Positions 10,921-20,103 of a stretch of DNA of 64,000 bases are shown in pieces. This DNA comes from an uncultured Erythrobacter sp. GTDB lineage: Bacteria > Pseudomonadota > Alphaproteobacteria > Sphingomonadales > Sphingomonadaceae. Below the pieces are notes generated by a model that was given only the letters and a program-made list of their open reading frames with translations, ran no database searches and was not told the DNA's origin. Both the position numbers and the translations under genes were made by a program. The DNA is taken from the NCBI GenBank assembly GCA_947500645.1, contig CANMSD010000004.1:87093-151092 (forward strand), written 5' to 3'. How positions within the stretch are numbered: position 1 is the stretch's first letter; every line of letters starts with the position of its first letter.

Positions 10921-12435
10921 ATGACGTTCCTACCAATTGGTGATGCCGCAAATGATCCGGTCAGTCGTCGCGGCTTTCTAAGGGCCGGTACAGCTGTGGC
11001 TGTGGTGGCATCGGCCGGGTCGCTTACCGGGTGCAGCGTGCTTGGATCATCCGGCGGCGTGCAGGTCGAGGGATTGAAAGGGCAAATCAAGGGTACGGTC
11101 GTCAGCCGCGACAGCAACGCCTACGAACCGTGGCGCCGCAGCATGATCTGGCAGACTCAAAAATTCCCACGCTTCCCCGACGTAATTGTCCAGGCAGAAG
11201 ATGTCGATGACATCGTCGCGACCGTGAATTTCGCGCGCGAAAACAACATCAAGATTACCACTCGGGCAGGCGGGCACAGTTGGTGCGGTACCTTCATGCG
11301 CAATGAAGGCATATTGCTCGATATCTCGCGCTTGCAATCGGTGGAGATCGACGCTGAAAAGTCCGAAGCGATCATTGGGCCGGGCGTTATCGCGCGTGGG
11401 CTTAACGAGTTGCTCGGAGAAGAGGATCTAGCCTTCCCCACTGCGCATTGCGGGATGGTCCCGCTAAGCGGCTATCTGCTAGGCGGCGGCTGCGGTTGGA
11501 ATGGGCGCGAGTGGGGCGGTGCGGCGACATATTGCATCAATCAAGTCGAGTTCGTCACCGCTCAGGGCGAGGTCATCATCGCAAACGAAACCGAGAACGC
11601 CGATGTGTTCTGGGCCGTTCGCGGAGGTGGCCCCGGCCTGTTCGGCGTCGTCACCAAATTCTGGCTCAAGTGCTTCCCCAAACCGCAGGCGATCCACCAG
11701 ATTAACGTGCTGTTTCCCTTCAATAAGCTCAACGAGATCGCGGCGGGCTTCGACGAGCTTGCGCCCAATTTTGGCTTGAACGTCGAAGCACTGCTGGTTG
11801 TGACCGAGGCGCCTCCCCCATTTGCGAACCTTTGCGAGGAAGACGGCTGCGATCAGTTCTGTATTCTAACCGCAGTAGCCTTCGTGAACAGCCGCGCAGA
11901 AGCGGTCGAGGCCTTCAAGCCACTGACCGAACACCCACTCGCTGAGCTTGCCGCGGCACCGATTGAGCCTGAGGAAGTGAACTTCGAACGGCTTTACTAT
12001 GACAATGAAGTGCCCTTCCCGCAGCGTCGCTATGCCGTAGATCAAATCTACACCGACGATCTGACGTCTGTGACGGAAGTCTTGGCAAAGCATCTGCCAA
12101 ACGCCCCCTCGCGGGTCACAGCGCCGGTGATCCATTATTACGGCAATCCGGACTACCCCGACGGAGCCTGCACCACCAAGGGCAAGTTCTACGTCTCCTG
12201 CTACGCGCAGTGGAACGACGGTAGCGAGGACGATCTCCACAAGGGTTGGATTACCGACCTCTACCGCGAGTTGGAGCCGCACGCGACCGGCAGTTACATC
12301 AATGAATTCAACCAGGAAAAGCGCACTGATGCGACGCCGCAATGCTACTCGCTCGAGGCTTGGGAGCGGCTCAAACAACTGCGGGCTGAGTGGGACAAAC
12401 CCGGCATTTTCCACGATTTCTACGGCATGACCTGA
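10921..12435 (+). CDS. Exported FAD-linked oxidase, berberine-bridge-enzyme type
   Basis: The 504-aa product begins with a twin-arginine-like signal (SRRGFL) that also carries a lipobox-like LTGC. An FAD-binding PCMH-type domain follows (RAGGHSW, VRGGGPGLFG) and a C-terminal BBE motif region near YINEF. His119 (in GGHSW) and Cys177 (in AHCG) are 58 residues apart, close to the spacing of the two residues that bind FAD bicovalently in berberine bridge enzyme and gluco-oligosaccharide oxidase. It should therefore oxidise an alcohol, sugar or similar substrate outside the cytoplasm. It starts 9 nt after the ALDH stop. The electron acceptor may be oxygen or the di-heme cytochrome encoded two genes downstream. 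Confidence 0.88.
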   Translation: MTFLPIGDAANDPVSRRGFLRAGTAVAVVASAGSLTGCSVLGSSGGVQVEGLKGQIKGTVVSRDSNAYEPWRRSMIWQTQKFPRFPDVIVQAEDVDDIVATVNFARENNIKITTRAGGHSWCGTFMRNEGILLDISRLQSVEIDAEKSEAIIGPGVIARGLNELLGEEDLAFPTAHCGMVPLSGYLLGGGCGWNGREWGGAATYCINQVEFVTAQGEVIIANETENADVFWAVRGGGPGLFGVVTKFWLKCFPKPQAIHQINVLFPFNKLNEIAAGFDELAPNFGLNVEALLVVTEAPPPFANLCEEDGCDQFCILTAVAFVNSRAEAVEAFKPLTEHPLAELAAAPIEPEEVNFERLYYDNEVPFPQRRYAVDQIYTDDLTSVTEVLAKHLPNAPSRVTAPVIHYYGNPDYPDGACTTKGKFYVSCYAQWNDGSEDDLHKGWITDLYRELEPHATGSYINEFNQEKRTDATPQCYSLEAWERLKQLRAEWDKPGIFHDFYGMT

Positions 12436-12453
12436 AAGAAGGATTCCGAAACT

Positions 12454-12867
12454 ATGAGCACACCATCAGACAATCTCGAACTCGCCACCAGCTTCTTCGC
12501 CGCATTGGGCGCTGGCGACATGGAAAAGGCGGCTGCCGCCATCGCAGACGATATGCGCTGGACCTATCACGGCGACCCGAGCCAGATTCCGTTCGCGGGC
12601 ACCTTCACCGGCATGGCCGGGATCGGCGAATTCTTCGGCAAGTTCATGGAGGTTGCCGAGCCGGTCGAAATGGCACCTACCGGATCATGGGCCGCCGAAG
12701 ACAAGGTGTTCGTACGAGGCATCGAAAAGAGCAAGGCCAAGGCGTCCGGCAAGGAATATGCCGTCGAGTGGATCCATGTTTACGAAGTCAAGGACGGCAA
12801 GATTGTGTCGTTCGATGAGTATATCGATACCAGCGCGGTTGCCGCAGCCTTGAGCGGGTCCAACTGA
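12454..12867 (+). CDS. SnoaL/NTF2-like protein
   Basis: A 137-aa protein with the NTF2-like fold signature: an N-terminal helix (ELATSFFAALGAGD), a central strand region with FAGTFTGMAGI, and a C-terminal sheet (WIHVYEVKDGKIVSFDEYID). This superfamily covers polyketide cyclases, ketosteroid isomerases and small dehydratases. There is no signal peptide. Its stop codon overlaps the start of the cytochrome gene (TGATG at 12865-12869), indicating translational coupling. It may isomerise or dehydrate a pathway intermediate; the exact reaction cannot be assigned. Confidence 0.82.
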   Translation: MSTPSDNLELATSFFAALGAGDMEKAAAAIADDMRWTYHGDPSQIPFAGTFTGMAGIGEFFGKFMEVAEPVEMAPTGSWAAEDKVFVRGIEKSKAKASGKEYAVEWIHVYEVKDGKIVSFDEYIDTSAVAAALSGSN

Positions 12868-13589
12868 TGCGACTGGCTGGTGGAAACAGGCAGACTGGCC
12901 GACAGCGCAATTGGCTGTCCACGGTTGGCATGTCGGGGACTGCCAGCCTGGGCTTGCTCATAGCCGGATGCTCATCCGATCCGGGCGGATCGGGCGACAC
13001 GGCGGCGGCTACGCCGCTTGAACGGGGCAAGGCGTATTACACCACTTGTGCAGGCTGCCATGGCAACAATGGCGAAGGCATCGCTGCCATGCACGCCCCA
13101 CGCCTCGCTGGGATGGATTCCGAATATCTTGAACGCCAGCTGCTGCACTACCGCGCCGACATTCGCGGCGGCGCGGCCGATTTCTACGGTGTGATGATGA
13201 ATGGCCGGGCGAAGGCGCTGGGCGAGGATGATCAGGCGGTAAGCGATGTGGTCGCCTATATCGCCACCCTCCCTGAGCCGAAATGTTCCGTGTCAGCATC
13301 GCCGTTCGAGGCAGGCCGCAAGCACTACGCAACCTGCGTCGCCTGCCATGGCGAAAGCGCCGAGGGAAACAAAGAACTCAATGCACCTTCGCTGATTGGC
13401 TTGGAGAAGGATTATCTCGTTCGCCAACTGACAAACTATCGCAACGACGTTCGCGGAGCACACCCCGACGACACGCTCGGCGCGCAAATGAAGGTCTCCG
13501 CATTGGTTCTTGAGGACGATCAGGCAGTGGAAGAGGTGAGCGAATTTGTCGCCTCTCTTCACGAGCCGCTGCCGTCATCCGCCAACTAA
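12867..13589 (+). CDS. Di-heme c-type cytochrome, probable lipoprotein
   Basis: The 240-aa protein carries two heme-attachment motifs, CAGCH (Cys61-His65) and CVACH (Cys157-His161), in two similar halves of ~95 residues, each with a distal Met in an ALGEDD- or LVLEDD-type region. This suggests internal duplication like cytochrome c4. The N-terminus has a lipobox (LLIAGC), so it is probably membrane-anchored in the periplasm. The start overlaps the preceding stop. It most likely takes electrons from the exported flavoprotein or the GMC dehydrogenase of the same operon and passes them to the respiratory chain. Confidence 0.9.
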   Translation: MRLAGGNRQTGRQRNWLSTVGMSGTASLGLLIAGCSSDPGGSGDTAAATPLERGKAYYTTCAGCHGNNGEGIAAMHAPRLAGMDSEYLERQLLHYRADIRGGAADFYGVMMNGRAKALGEDDQAVSDVVAYIATLPEPKCSVSASPFEAGRKHYATCVACHGESAEGNKELNAPSLIGLEKDYLVRQLTNYRNDVRGAHPDDTLGAQMKVSALVLEDDQAVEEVSEFVASLHEPLPSSAN

Positions 13590-13623
13590 GACCCGGTCCC
13601 AACTTCAGCCTGGACGACCCACG

Positions 13624-15261
13624 ATGAGCATTGATCATAGTGAATTCGATTACATAGTTGTGGGCGCTGGCTCGGCCGGCTGCGTCATGGCGTCACGTCT
13701 TTCGGAGGATCCGAATGCATCTGTCCTGCTTGTCGAGGCTGGTCCGAAAGACACCAGCTTCTGGCTCCACATCCCCATCGGCTATGGTCGAACTATCGCC
13801 GACGAGAAGGTCAACTGGAAGTACGACACCATCCCAAATCCCGCACTTAATGGACGCAGCATCTATCTGCCGCGCGGCCGGGTCATGGGCGGATCGAGCA
13901 GCATCAACGGCCTGATCTACATCCGCGGCCAGGCCGAAGATTACGATCACTGGCGGCAATTGGGCAATACCGGCTGGGGCTATCGTGATGTCCTGCCCTA
14001 TTTCAAGAAAGCTGAAGATCAGGAAAACGGCGCCGATGAATATCACGGTGTTGGCGGGCCGTTGAGCGTGACCAATCTGCGTGAGGTCAACCCGCTGGTC
14101 GATGCCTACATCGATGCCGCTGTCGAGGTTGGTATTCCGCGCAATCCCGATTTCAACGGCGCTACGCAGGAAGGCGTCGGATACTTTCAGGGCACGATCA
14201 AGAAGGGGCGGCGAGCTTCGGCATCACAGGCCTATCTCAAGCATGCGAAATCTCGCGCTAACCTTACGATTGTTACCAACAGTTTGGCCAAGCGTATCCT
14301 GTTCAAGGACAAACGCGCAGTAGGCCTGGAATTCGAAGAGAACGGCGCGCCGCGTACAGTACATTGCCGTAAGGAAGTGGTCGTTTCGACCGGTTCGATA
14401 AACTCACCGCAATTGCTGATGTTGTCAGGCATCGGCCCGGCGGACCATTTGCGCGAACACGGGATCGAAGTGCAGCACGATTTGCCAGGCGTAGGGCAGA
14501 ACCTGCAGGATCACTATGGCGGCCAGATCGCTTGGAAATGCTCCAAACCCATTACACTCAACGATGTGATGATGAGCAAATGGAAGCAGCTGATGGTTGG
14601 CGTGCAGTGGCTGCTGTTCCGCAATGGGCCGCTGTCTGTACCTGCCGGCCAGGCCTCGCTCTTTACCAAGATCCTCGAGAACTCTGCCACACCCGACGTC
14701 CAGTTCCTGTTTCAGACGTTGAGCGGTGGCTATTACGAAGACGGATTGTTCAAGTTTTCCGGCTTCGCCAATTTCATCTGTCCCGTTCGGCCCGAAAGTC
14801 GCGGCCACATCACTTTGCAGAGCGCAAAACACACGGATAGCCCGGCAATCTTCCCGAATTACTTCTCCGCCGAGAAGGATCGCCAGATTGCAGTGGGAGG
14901 CCTGAAGCTGGCACGCAAGATGGCCGAAACCACGCGCCTCGGCGAATACATCATCGAGGAGAACCTGCCCGGTTCAGCGATTCAAAGTGATGACGAGATC
15001 GAACAGTATTTCAAAGAGAACGGTGGCTCGGTCTCACACCAGATCGGCACCTGTAAAATGGGCAGCGACCCAATGGCCGTGGTGGACAGCGAGCTGCGCG
15101 TTCACGGGGTCGAAGGGCTGCGCGTGGTTGACGCCTCGGTAATGCCCAAGCTGATCTCCGGCAACACCAATGCGGCGACCATCATGATCGGTGAAAAAGG
15201 GGCGGATATGGTCAAGCAGAGTGCCAAGGGCGCTCTGGCCAGCCAATCGGTCGCCGCCTAA
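13624..15261 (+). CDS. GMC family alcohol dehydrogenase (choline-dehydrogenase-like)
   Basis: ATG 13624 is chosen because the FAD dinucleotide-binding motif VVGAGSAGC then starts at residue 12; an upstream in-frame start at 13546 would overlap the cytochrome gene. The 545-aa product has GMC signature 1 (GRVMGGSSSINGLIYIRG), signature 2 (STGSINSPQLLMLSG) and the C-terminal catalytic pair, His in SHQIGTCKMG and Asn in SGNTNAAT. The enzyme oxidises a primary alcohol to an aldehyde, the natural feed for the ALDH encoded upstream. Sphingomonad polyethylene-glycol dehydrogenases belong to this family. It starts 34 nt after the cytochrome and ends 9 nt before the hydratase. Confidence 0.93.
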   Translation: MSIDHSEFDYIVVGAGSAGCVMASRLSEDPNASVLLVEAGPKDTSFWLHIPIGYGRTIADEKVNWKYDTIPNPALNGRSIYLPRGRVMGGSSSINGLIYIRGQAEDYDHWRQLGNTGWGYRDVLPYFKKAEDQENGADEYHGVGGPLSVTNLREVNPLVDAYIDAAVEVGIPRNPDFNGATQEGVGYFQGTIKKGRRASASQAYLKHAKSRANLTIVTNSLAKRILFKDKRAVGLEFEENGAPRTVHCRKEVVVSTGSINSPQLLMLSGIGPADHLREHGIEVQHDLPGVGQNLQDHYGGQIAWKCSKPITLNDVMMSKWKQLMVGVQWLLFRNGPLSVPAGQASLFTKILENSATPDVQFLFQTLSGGYYEDGLFKFSGFANFICPVRPESRGHITLQSAKHTDSPAIFPNYFSAEKDRQIAVGGLKLARKMAETTRLGEYIIEENLPGSAIQSDDEIEQYFKENGGSVSHQIGTCKMGSDPMAVVDSELRVHGVEGLRVVDASVMPKLISGNTNAATIMIGEKGADMVKQSAKGALASQSVAA

Positions 15262-15270
15262 CAACAGCAA

Positions 15271-16113
15271 ATGAGCACGGCGACATACTCCAACGAATTT
15301 CCGGACGCACTATCGGAAGGGTTGGCTGACATTGCGAGGCAGATCGCTACGGCGCGGCGCGATGCGTGCGGCCTGCGCGACTTCCCTGGAACTCTGCCTC
15401 AGACCTTGGAAGAGGCCTACTACGTCCAGGATCGCGTGATCGAGGCCAATGGGCGCGATATCGCTGGATGGAAGATTGGCCGGATCGGCGAACCCTATTG
15501 CGATACGCTGATCGACCGCCGCTTCTCAGGTCCGATATTCGACGGCACTGTCGTTCACCATCGGGGCGGCGTTGAGCACCTTCCCGCAATCGAGGGCGGC
15601 ATCGCCTTCATCGAAGCAGAGCTGATCCTAAAAACGAATGCAGAGATCGGCCCCGGCCATTTGGCGAACCCCCAGCCCGATGAACTCGCACGTCATATCG
15701 ACACCATATCGATCGGGGTCGAGATTGCGGGAACGACGCTACGGAACTTGCCTGCTCTCGGCCCGATAGCTTCGATATGCGATTCCGGAACCAACGTCGG
15801 ACTGGTGGTCGGCGAAGAAATCCGGAACTGGCGAGACGTATCCCTTCAAGAGATTCCGTGTGCTGTAACGATCGATGGCAATGAAGTGGGTACGGGCGAT
15901 GCAAGCAACGTCCCTGGCGGGTATCTGGCCGCGTTCGCATTTCTGCTCGATATCTGCGCGCGTCGAGGCATTACTTTGCCCGAAGGTACACTGATCTCCA
16001 GCGGAGCTATCACCGGGGTTCATCCGATCGGTATTGGCGGCACATCCCGCTGCGATTTCGGTCCCTTTGGCCAGATCGACGTGGAGATGGTCAAACTGCT
16101 TCCTGGCGAATGA
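15271..16113 (+). CDS. 2-keto-4-pentenoate hydratase / fumarylacetoacetase-family enzyme
   Basis: A 280-aa protein of the MhpD/2-oxopent-4-enoate hydratase type. N-terminal residues (LADIARQIATARRDACGLRD) and AGWKIGRIG match the family lid region, and metal-binding acidic residues lie in GGIAFIEAELI. It adds water to, or decarboxylates, 2-oxo-unsaturated acids formed in ring or chain catabolism. It ends the operon. Its last 23 nt overlap the 3' end of the oppositely oriented permease gene. Its presence hints that the substrate pathway passes through an unsaturated 2-keto acid, which is not part of classical peg operons. Confidence 0.86.
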   Translation: MSTATYSNEFPDALSEGLADIARQIATARRDACGLRDFPGTLPQTLEEAYYVQDRVIEANGRDIAGWKIGRIGEPYCDTLIDRRFSGPIFDGTVVHHRGGVEHLPAIEGGIAFIEAELILKTNAEIGPGHLANPQPDELARHIDTISIGVEIAGTTLRNLPALGPIASICDSGTNVGLVVGEEIRNWRDVSLQEIPCAVTIDGNEVGTGDASNVPGGYLAAFAFLLDICARRGITLPEGTLISSGAITGVHPIGIGGTSRCDFGPFGQIDVEMVKLLPGE

Positions 16114-17635
16114 GTTCGTCGGATGCAGACACCTGATAGTTAGGCTTGAAGACGTAGATCCGCAGGATCGGGTAAACAATAAACGACACGATCAGCACGG
16201 TGAAGAATTTCAGCTTGATGATGTCGACCAGGATGTACTGACCGAAGACGAAACCCATCGCGATTGACAGCACCCCGGCCCAGTTGATCCAGTCAGCGCC
16301 ATATCTCTCGGTATCGGTCTGTTTGAGATAAGGCCGCACCACGAAGTAGTCCGCCACCATGATGCTGGAAAAGCAGGTCGTCAGTACGCCCAGAATGATC
16401 AGGAAGGACTGCAGCCAACTGACCACACCTACAAAGATGAAGAGAACGGACAGCAGGTTCGCTCCGATCACGAATGCCATCCGTCCAGGCTGCCAACCCA
16501 GGATCGCATCGAACAGATTGGTGAGTGACAGCGAGCTGCTATAGGTATTGAGAACCTGCGTTTTCGATTGTGCAACAACCATCAGAAAAGCACCAATCGC
16601 CCCGCCGAATACGATGAAGGCGGAGGCCAGGCTCTCCGGATTTTGCAGAGCGACATCCTCCGCTTCGGCAGGCGTCATCCCGACCGTGCCGACGTAGTAG
16701 TCAACCAGCGCGGGAAGGCCTGCGAACATGATCGCGCCGCCCGCAGTCAGCATGATCACATGCATGAAGAGATTGCCGATATAGGCGGAGATCCCCACCC
16801 CGCTCGACCGCGCTGCGTATCGGCCCAGATCCGCAACCACGAGCGCCAATGCCCCGGCGCTTCCGATGAGAATGTTGATCGCGAAGATCAGCTTGTCGCT
16901 CTCTGAAACGAGTCCCAACGCGGCCAGTCTTTCTTCCGGGAACTGTTCGCCGAAGCCGAAGACAAGCGACCAGCTTTGCCCCGAATTCCCGACAATGTCG
17001 AAGATCATGTAGATCAGCACGCCGAGGAATGAGACCAGCATGATCGATGATACGCGCGTAACAGCTTCAAAGCCGTAGGCGGTCAACAATATCCAGGTCA
17101 GGGTCAGCAGGCTGTAGATAATCACCCGGTTGAGCATGGTGTCGGGCAGATCGAAGAAGAACAGAAAGCCATGATAGAGAAGGATGTTCTCGATCGCGAT
17201 GAAGCCGATGATCATGAAGCCGAAAATCAACGACGCGATGATTGAGCCCTTGGTTCCAAAGCCATGAAGGCGCGCCATGACCGTGCTCGAAAGCCCAGTT
17301 TTATAAGCGATGTGCCCCACCGCCCAGCCGAGCGTTCCCCCAACCAGCGTCACGATCAGGCCAGCGACCACAGCCATTTTCAACCCGACTGTAAAGCTGA
17401 CGAGCGCGCCCACATAGAGAGCAACAAGAGCTGTTACGATCCCGGCCGTGTTCCACGAAAGATCGAGCCAGGATTTACGATCGCTATCAGGCACACGTTC
17501 CAGCGAGTGGTCATCGGTTGAAGGGTTGTTACCTTCCGCCGAGCCAGACAACGATCGCTTCAAAGCTTTAAGAATGGTGGTCTCCACTCCCGGAAAACGC
17601 CGGATGCTGCAATTGCTGCGCCCCGAGAGCCACAA
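16091..17635 (-). CDS. NCS1 nucleobase:cation symporter-type permease
   Basis: A protein of up to 514 aa with ~12 hydrophobic segments from residue ~65 on, and family features of purine-cytosine permeases (WNTAGIVTALVALYVGALVSF near helix 1 in part, SLTNLFDAILGW, VADYFVVRPYL). The start is uncertain: TTG 17635 is the longest frame and GTG 17587 is an alternative, with no strong ribosome site for either. It overlaps the hydratase tail to tail by 23 nt. It probably moves a small substrate across the inner membrane by cation symport. Peg operons also carry a permease gene, but membership in this regulon is inferred from adjacency alone. Confidence 0.88.
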   Translation of the reverse strand: MWLSGRSNCSIRRFPGVETTILKALKRSLSGSAEGNNPSTDDHSLERVPDSDRKSWLDLSWNTAGIVTALVALYVGALVSFTVGLKMAVVAGLIVTLVGGTLGWAVGHIAYKTGLSSTVMARLHGFGTKGSIIASLIFGFMIIGFIAIENILLYHGFLFFFDLPDTMLNRVIIYSLLTLTWILLTAYGFEAVTRVSSIMLVSFLGVLIYMIFDIVGNSGQSWSLVFGFGEQFPEERLAALGLVSESDKLIFAINILIGSAGALALVVADLGRYAARSSGVGISAYIGNLFMHVIMLTAGGAIMFAGLPALVDYYVGTVGMTPAEAEDVALQNPESLASAFIVFGGAIGAFLMVVAQSKTQVLNTYSSSLSLTNLFDAILGWQPGRMAFVIGANLLSVLFIFVGVVSWLQSFLIILGVLTTCFSSIMVADYFVVRPYLKQTDTERYGADWINWAGVLSIAMGFVFGQYILVDIIKLKFFTVLIVSFIVYPILRIYVFKPNYQVSASDELIRQEAV

Positions 17636-18138
17636 TGAAGCAATTTAGTTGCATATTCAACTATTTTTTGGTGAAGACAGCTGCATCTTTCGTACCCGTC
17701 TTCGGACTGGAAGATGTGAATCTTGGGCACCATTGTTGCCCTGCAATTGGCCAGAGACTGCGACGGCCTTTGCAGAGAGATGGACCGATGTGGGGGAATG
17801 CGAAATCTCGAGCCCTCCGAACTTGAAGATTGCTCGATCTAATCCTTCGCCCAAACAGAAGATTCGCAACCGACAAACGTGCGATCTTTAATCTGCATGT
17901 CCGTTCGAAGCACTGGAGACAGAGTTAGCCAAGGTTGAGAGGCGCTGAGGACCGAAGCTCCCTATCGCTCATTCATCCAACGTGGTCAGCATAAACCGGG
18001 CCGATTGCGGACCGTCCGGTATTGAAAGGGCTAATGGCCAGAGCTGACCTTCGGCTCGCGACCCAATTGCGGACGTCGGACACCGCCTGTTTTGCTCGTT
18101 TGTCTCAAGGCTCAAAAAGCGAGTTGTGCAGCGTGCCG
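17636..18138. other. Gene-free stretch with one dispersed repeat copy
   Basis: Short frames here show no recognisable protein features. The region upstream of the permease is AT-rich (17640-17680). Positions 17997-18060 hold a copy of the window's intergenic repeat. Confidence 0.45.
17997..18060 (+). repeat. Dispersed intergenic repeat, copy
   Basis: It contains AACCGGGCCGATTGCGGACC then GTCCGGTATTGA, closely matching 58121-58160 and, more distantly, the copies at 38602, 46894, 52751, 59290 and 60112. Confidence 0.5.
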
Positions 18139-19905
18139 CTATGCGATCGCCGGTGCCCTGAGCGTTTCGCTGGGAGTTTCCTTGAACTCTTCGCGGTAAA
18201 GTTTGGCGAAATGGCTCGTACTTGCAAAGCCTGAGGCATTGGCAATTTCGGCAACCGTATCGAACTGACGTAGCAAGATCAGATCACGCGCATAGCTCAA
18301 ACGGATAGACCTGATGAACGCAGCAGGCGCCAAGCCTTGCGATTTCTTGAGCCTTCGGCCCAGGGTCTTCTCTGTAACGCCCAAAGCCGAGGCCAAGGCG
18401 CCAGCACCAAATCCGCGTTGGTCGATGTTCTCAATAACGGCTTGCGTTGCTCGGTCGAGAAAGCCTCTGCCCACGCCAGCCTCAGCAACCTCTTCTACCT
18501 GCGCTTCTATTGTTTCCGGCAGGGCGCTCTCCAGTTGCTTCGCCCGCGCGACCTCACCGCGCAGGCGAACCGTTTCGGATACGGCAATATTGCGCTGTTC
18601 CTGGATCGCGTTGATCATGCTCGAAATCGCAAACATCATGAAGATGCCCTCGGCGATGGTGGATGTCGCATAGCTTAGCGTGATCGGGCGCATCATGATC
18701 ACCTCGAACGCAGATCCTGTCGGCACAACGTCAACGGGGAAGACGAAGAAATAGAGTGAGGAGAACAGGCCCAGGGACAGCGCGAGCAAAGACGCAAAGA
18801 CTGGTACTGCCTGCTTCATACCTTTGAGCGCTTTGCGCCCCGATACGAACAGTAACACAAACGGGCATAATATGAAAACAATCGGTAGCGGCGTTCCTGT
18901 CTTCCATGGATCGGCCACTGCCCATATTGTCGCGGCCAACCCGATGCCGGTCAGCACATGAAACACCAACTGGCGTCTCTCCCGTGGGTCCGGATCGACC
19001 GTGAGCAGGATCCGGCAATATTGGATATTGGCCAGCATCACCAAGCCGGATGCAAGCTCAATAACGCGCCGGACGTGTTCGATGGGAACGGTGATGCCCC
19101 ATGACTGGATGAACCATCCATCATAAAGCGATGTCAGGCAGAACATGCCGAACAGATAGATTGTGTAATACTGGTAGAAGCGGACGTCGAAACGCCTGAA
19201 CAGGATCAGGCTGAAGATGATCATTATGATACAAAAACCGAGCAGCGAGGCGGATATGATCGTGAAAATGTCCGACCAGTCTTCCAGCATCCTTGCCGAA
19301 CTGATTACCGGTGTGAGGGAAGGCGCATAGGTTCCCGACACACGAACATAGTAGGTTTTCTCTGCCCCTGGATCGATGGCGAACGAAACAGCTGTTTTCA
19401 GGCTGCTGTTCTCATTTTGCTCTGGCGGAACAATCCGTCCATCGCGCATGATCGGCACCAGCGCACCGTCTTTCTCTTCATAAAGGACCACCTCGTCGAC
19501 GATCGTTTCCAAGAACGCGATACCCCAGGTCTGTTCGTCTGCATGGGGGTTTGCAGCCTCGAACTTTAGCCACAGCGCGCCATCTCTCCCGGGAATGTCG
19601 AACAATGTCTGACAAGGCGTGAAGGTGAAGTCTCGCGTTGCAATGCTGCTCGCGTCGATATCGCCTGCGGGATCGAGGAAATAGCTTGCCGAAAGCGGTT
19701 TTAAGTGACCTCCGGGTAGGTCCGCCAGAGAATTGGTTAGTCCTGCAGCTTCGCTGCATGTCTCAGCGCCCGTTTGCGCGCCAGCTTGCGCCGGAATGAT
19801 CGACACGAGCAACGCCATCGCCAGCAGGAAAAGCACACCTCTATGCGGCAATTTGATCACTGCGATCCTTCGAGAAATAGGTGCGGAGCGAGAGCCATTG
19901 GTCAC
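18139..19905 (-). CDS. Membrane-bound AraC regulator with 7TMR-DISM sensor
   Basis: The 588-aa product joins four parts: a signal peptide (to ~44, ending AQAGAQ), a periplasmic DISMED2-like beta domain (~50-200), seven hydrophobic helices (~205-430), and after a charged linker an AraC-type DNA-binding domain (~490-585) with LASALGVTEKTLGRRLKKS and IANASGFASTSHFAKLY. 7TMR-DISM receptors usually drive histidine kinases or cyclases; here the output is DNA binding directly from the membrane, a one-component system. The start is GTG 19905 with AGGAA just upstream. It is divergent from a giant trimeric adhesin gene 198 nt away, its most likely target. Confidence 0.88.
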   Translation of the reverse strand: MTNGSRSAPISRRIAVIKLPHRGVLFLLAMALLVSIIPAQAGAQTGAETCSEAAGLTNSLADLPGGHLKPLSASYFLDPAGDIDASSIATRDFTFTPCQTLFDIPGRDGALWLKFEAANPHADEQTWGIAFLETIVDEVVLYEEKDGALVPIMRDGRIVPPEQNENSSLKTAVSFAIDPGAEKTYYVRVSGTYAPSLTPVISSARMLEDWSDIFTIISASLLGFCIIMIIFSLILFRRFDVRFYQYYTIYLFGMFCLTSLYDGWFIQSWGITVPIEHVRRVIELASGLVMLANIQYCRILLTVDPDPRERRQLVFHVLTGIGLAATIWAVADPWKTGTPLPIVFILCPFVLLFVSGRKALKGMKQAVPVFASLLALSLGLFSSLYFFVFPVDVVPTGSAFEVIMMRPITLSYATSTIAEGIFMMFAISSMINAIQEQRNIAVSETVRLRGEVARAKQLESALPETIEAQVEEVAEAGVGRGFLDRATQAVIENIDQRGFGAGALASALGVTEKTLGRRLKKSQGLAPAAFIRSIRLSYARDLILLRQFDTVAEIANASGFASTSHFAKLYREEFKETPSETLRAPAIA

Positions 19906-20103
19906 ATTTCCTGACTATGGCAAACGTGTTTCGGACAAAATTGGATGCGTCTCGGACAATCGGGCCGCCGCCTCTTTTCTCTTCCTCGGCGCTGCTTTTT
20001 ACACGCTCTCAGAAATGGGTCGGAACTGCAATGCCCTAGCGGCAATATGCGGCGCAGAGGAGCTGCGCCCGATCCGTTTCCCATCGTCTGAGGGAACGAA
20101 CAC

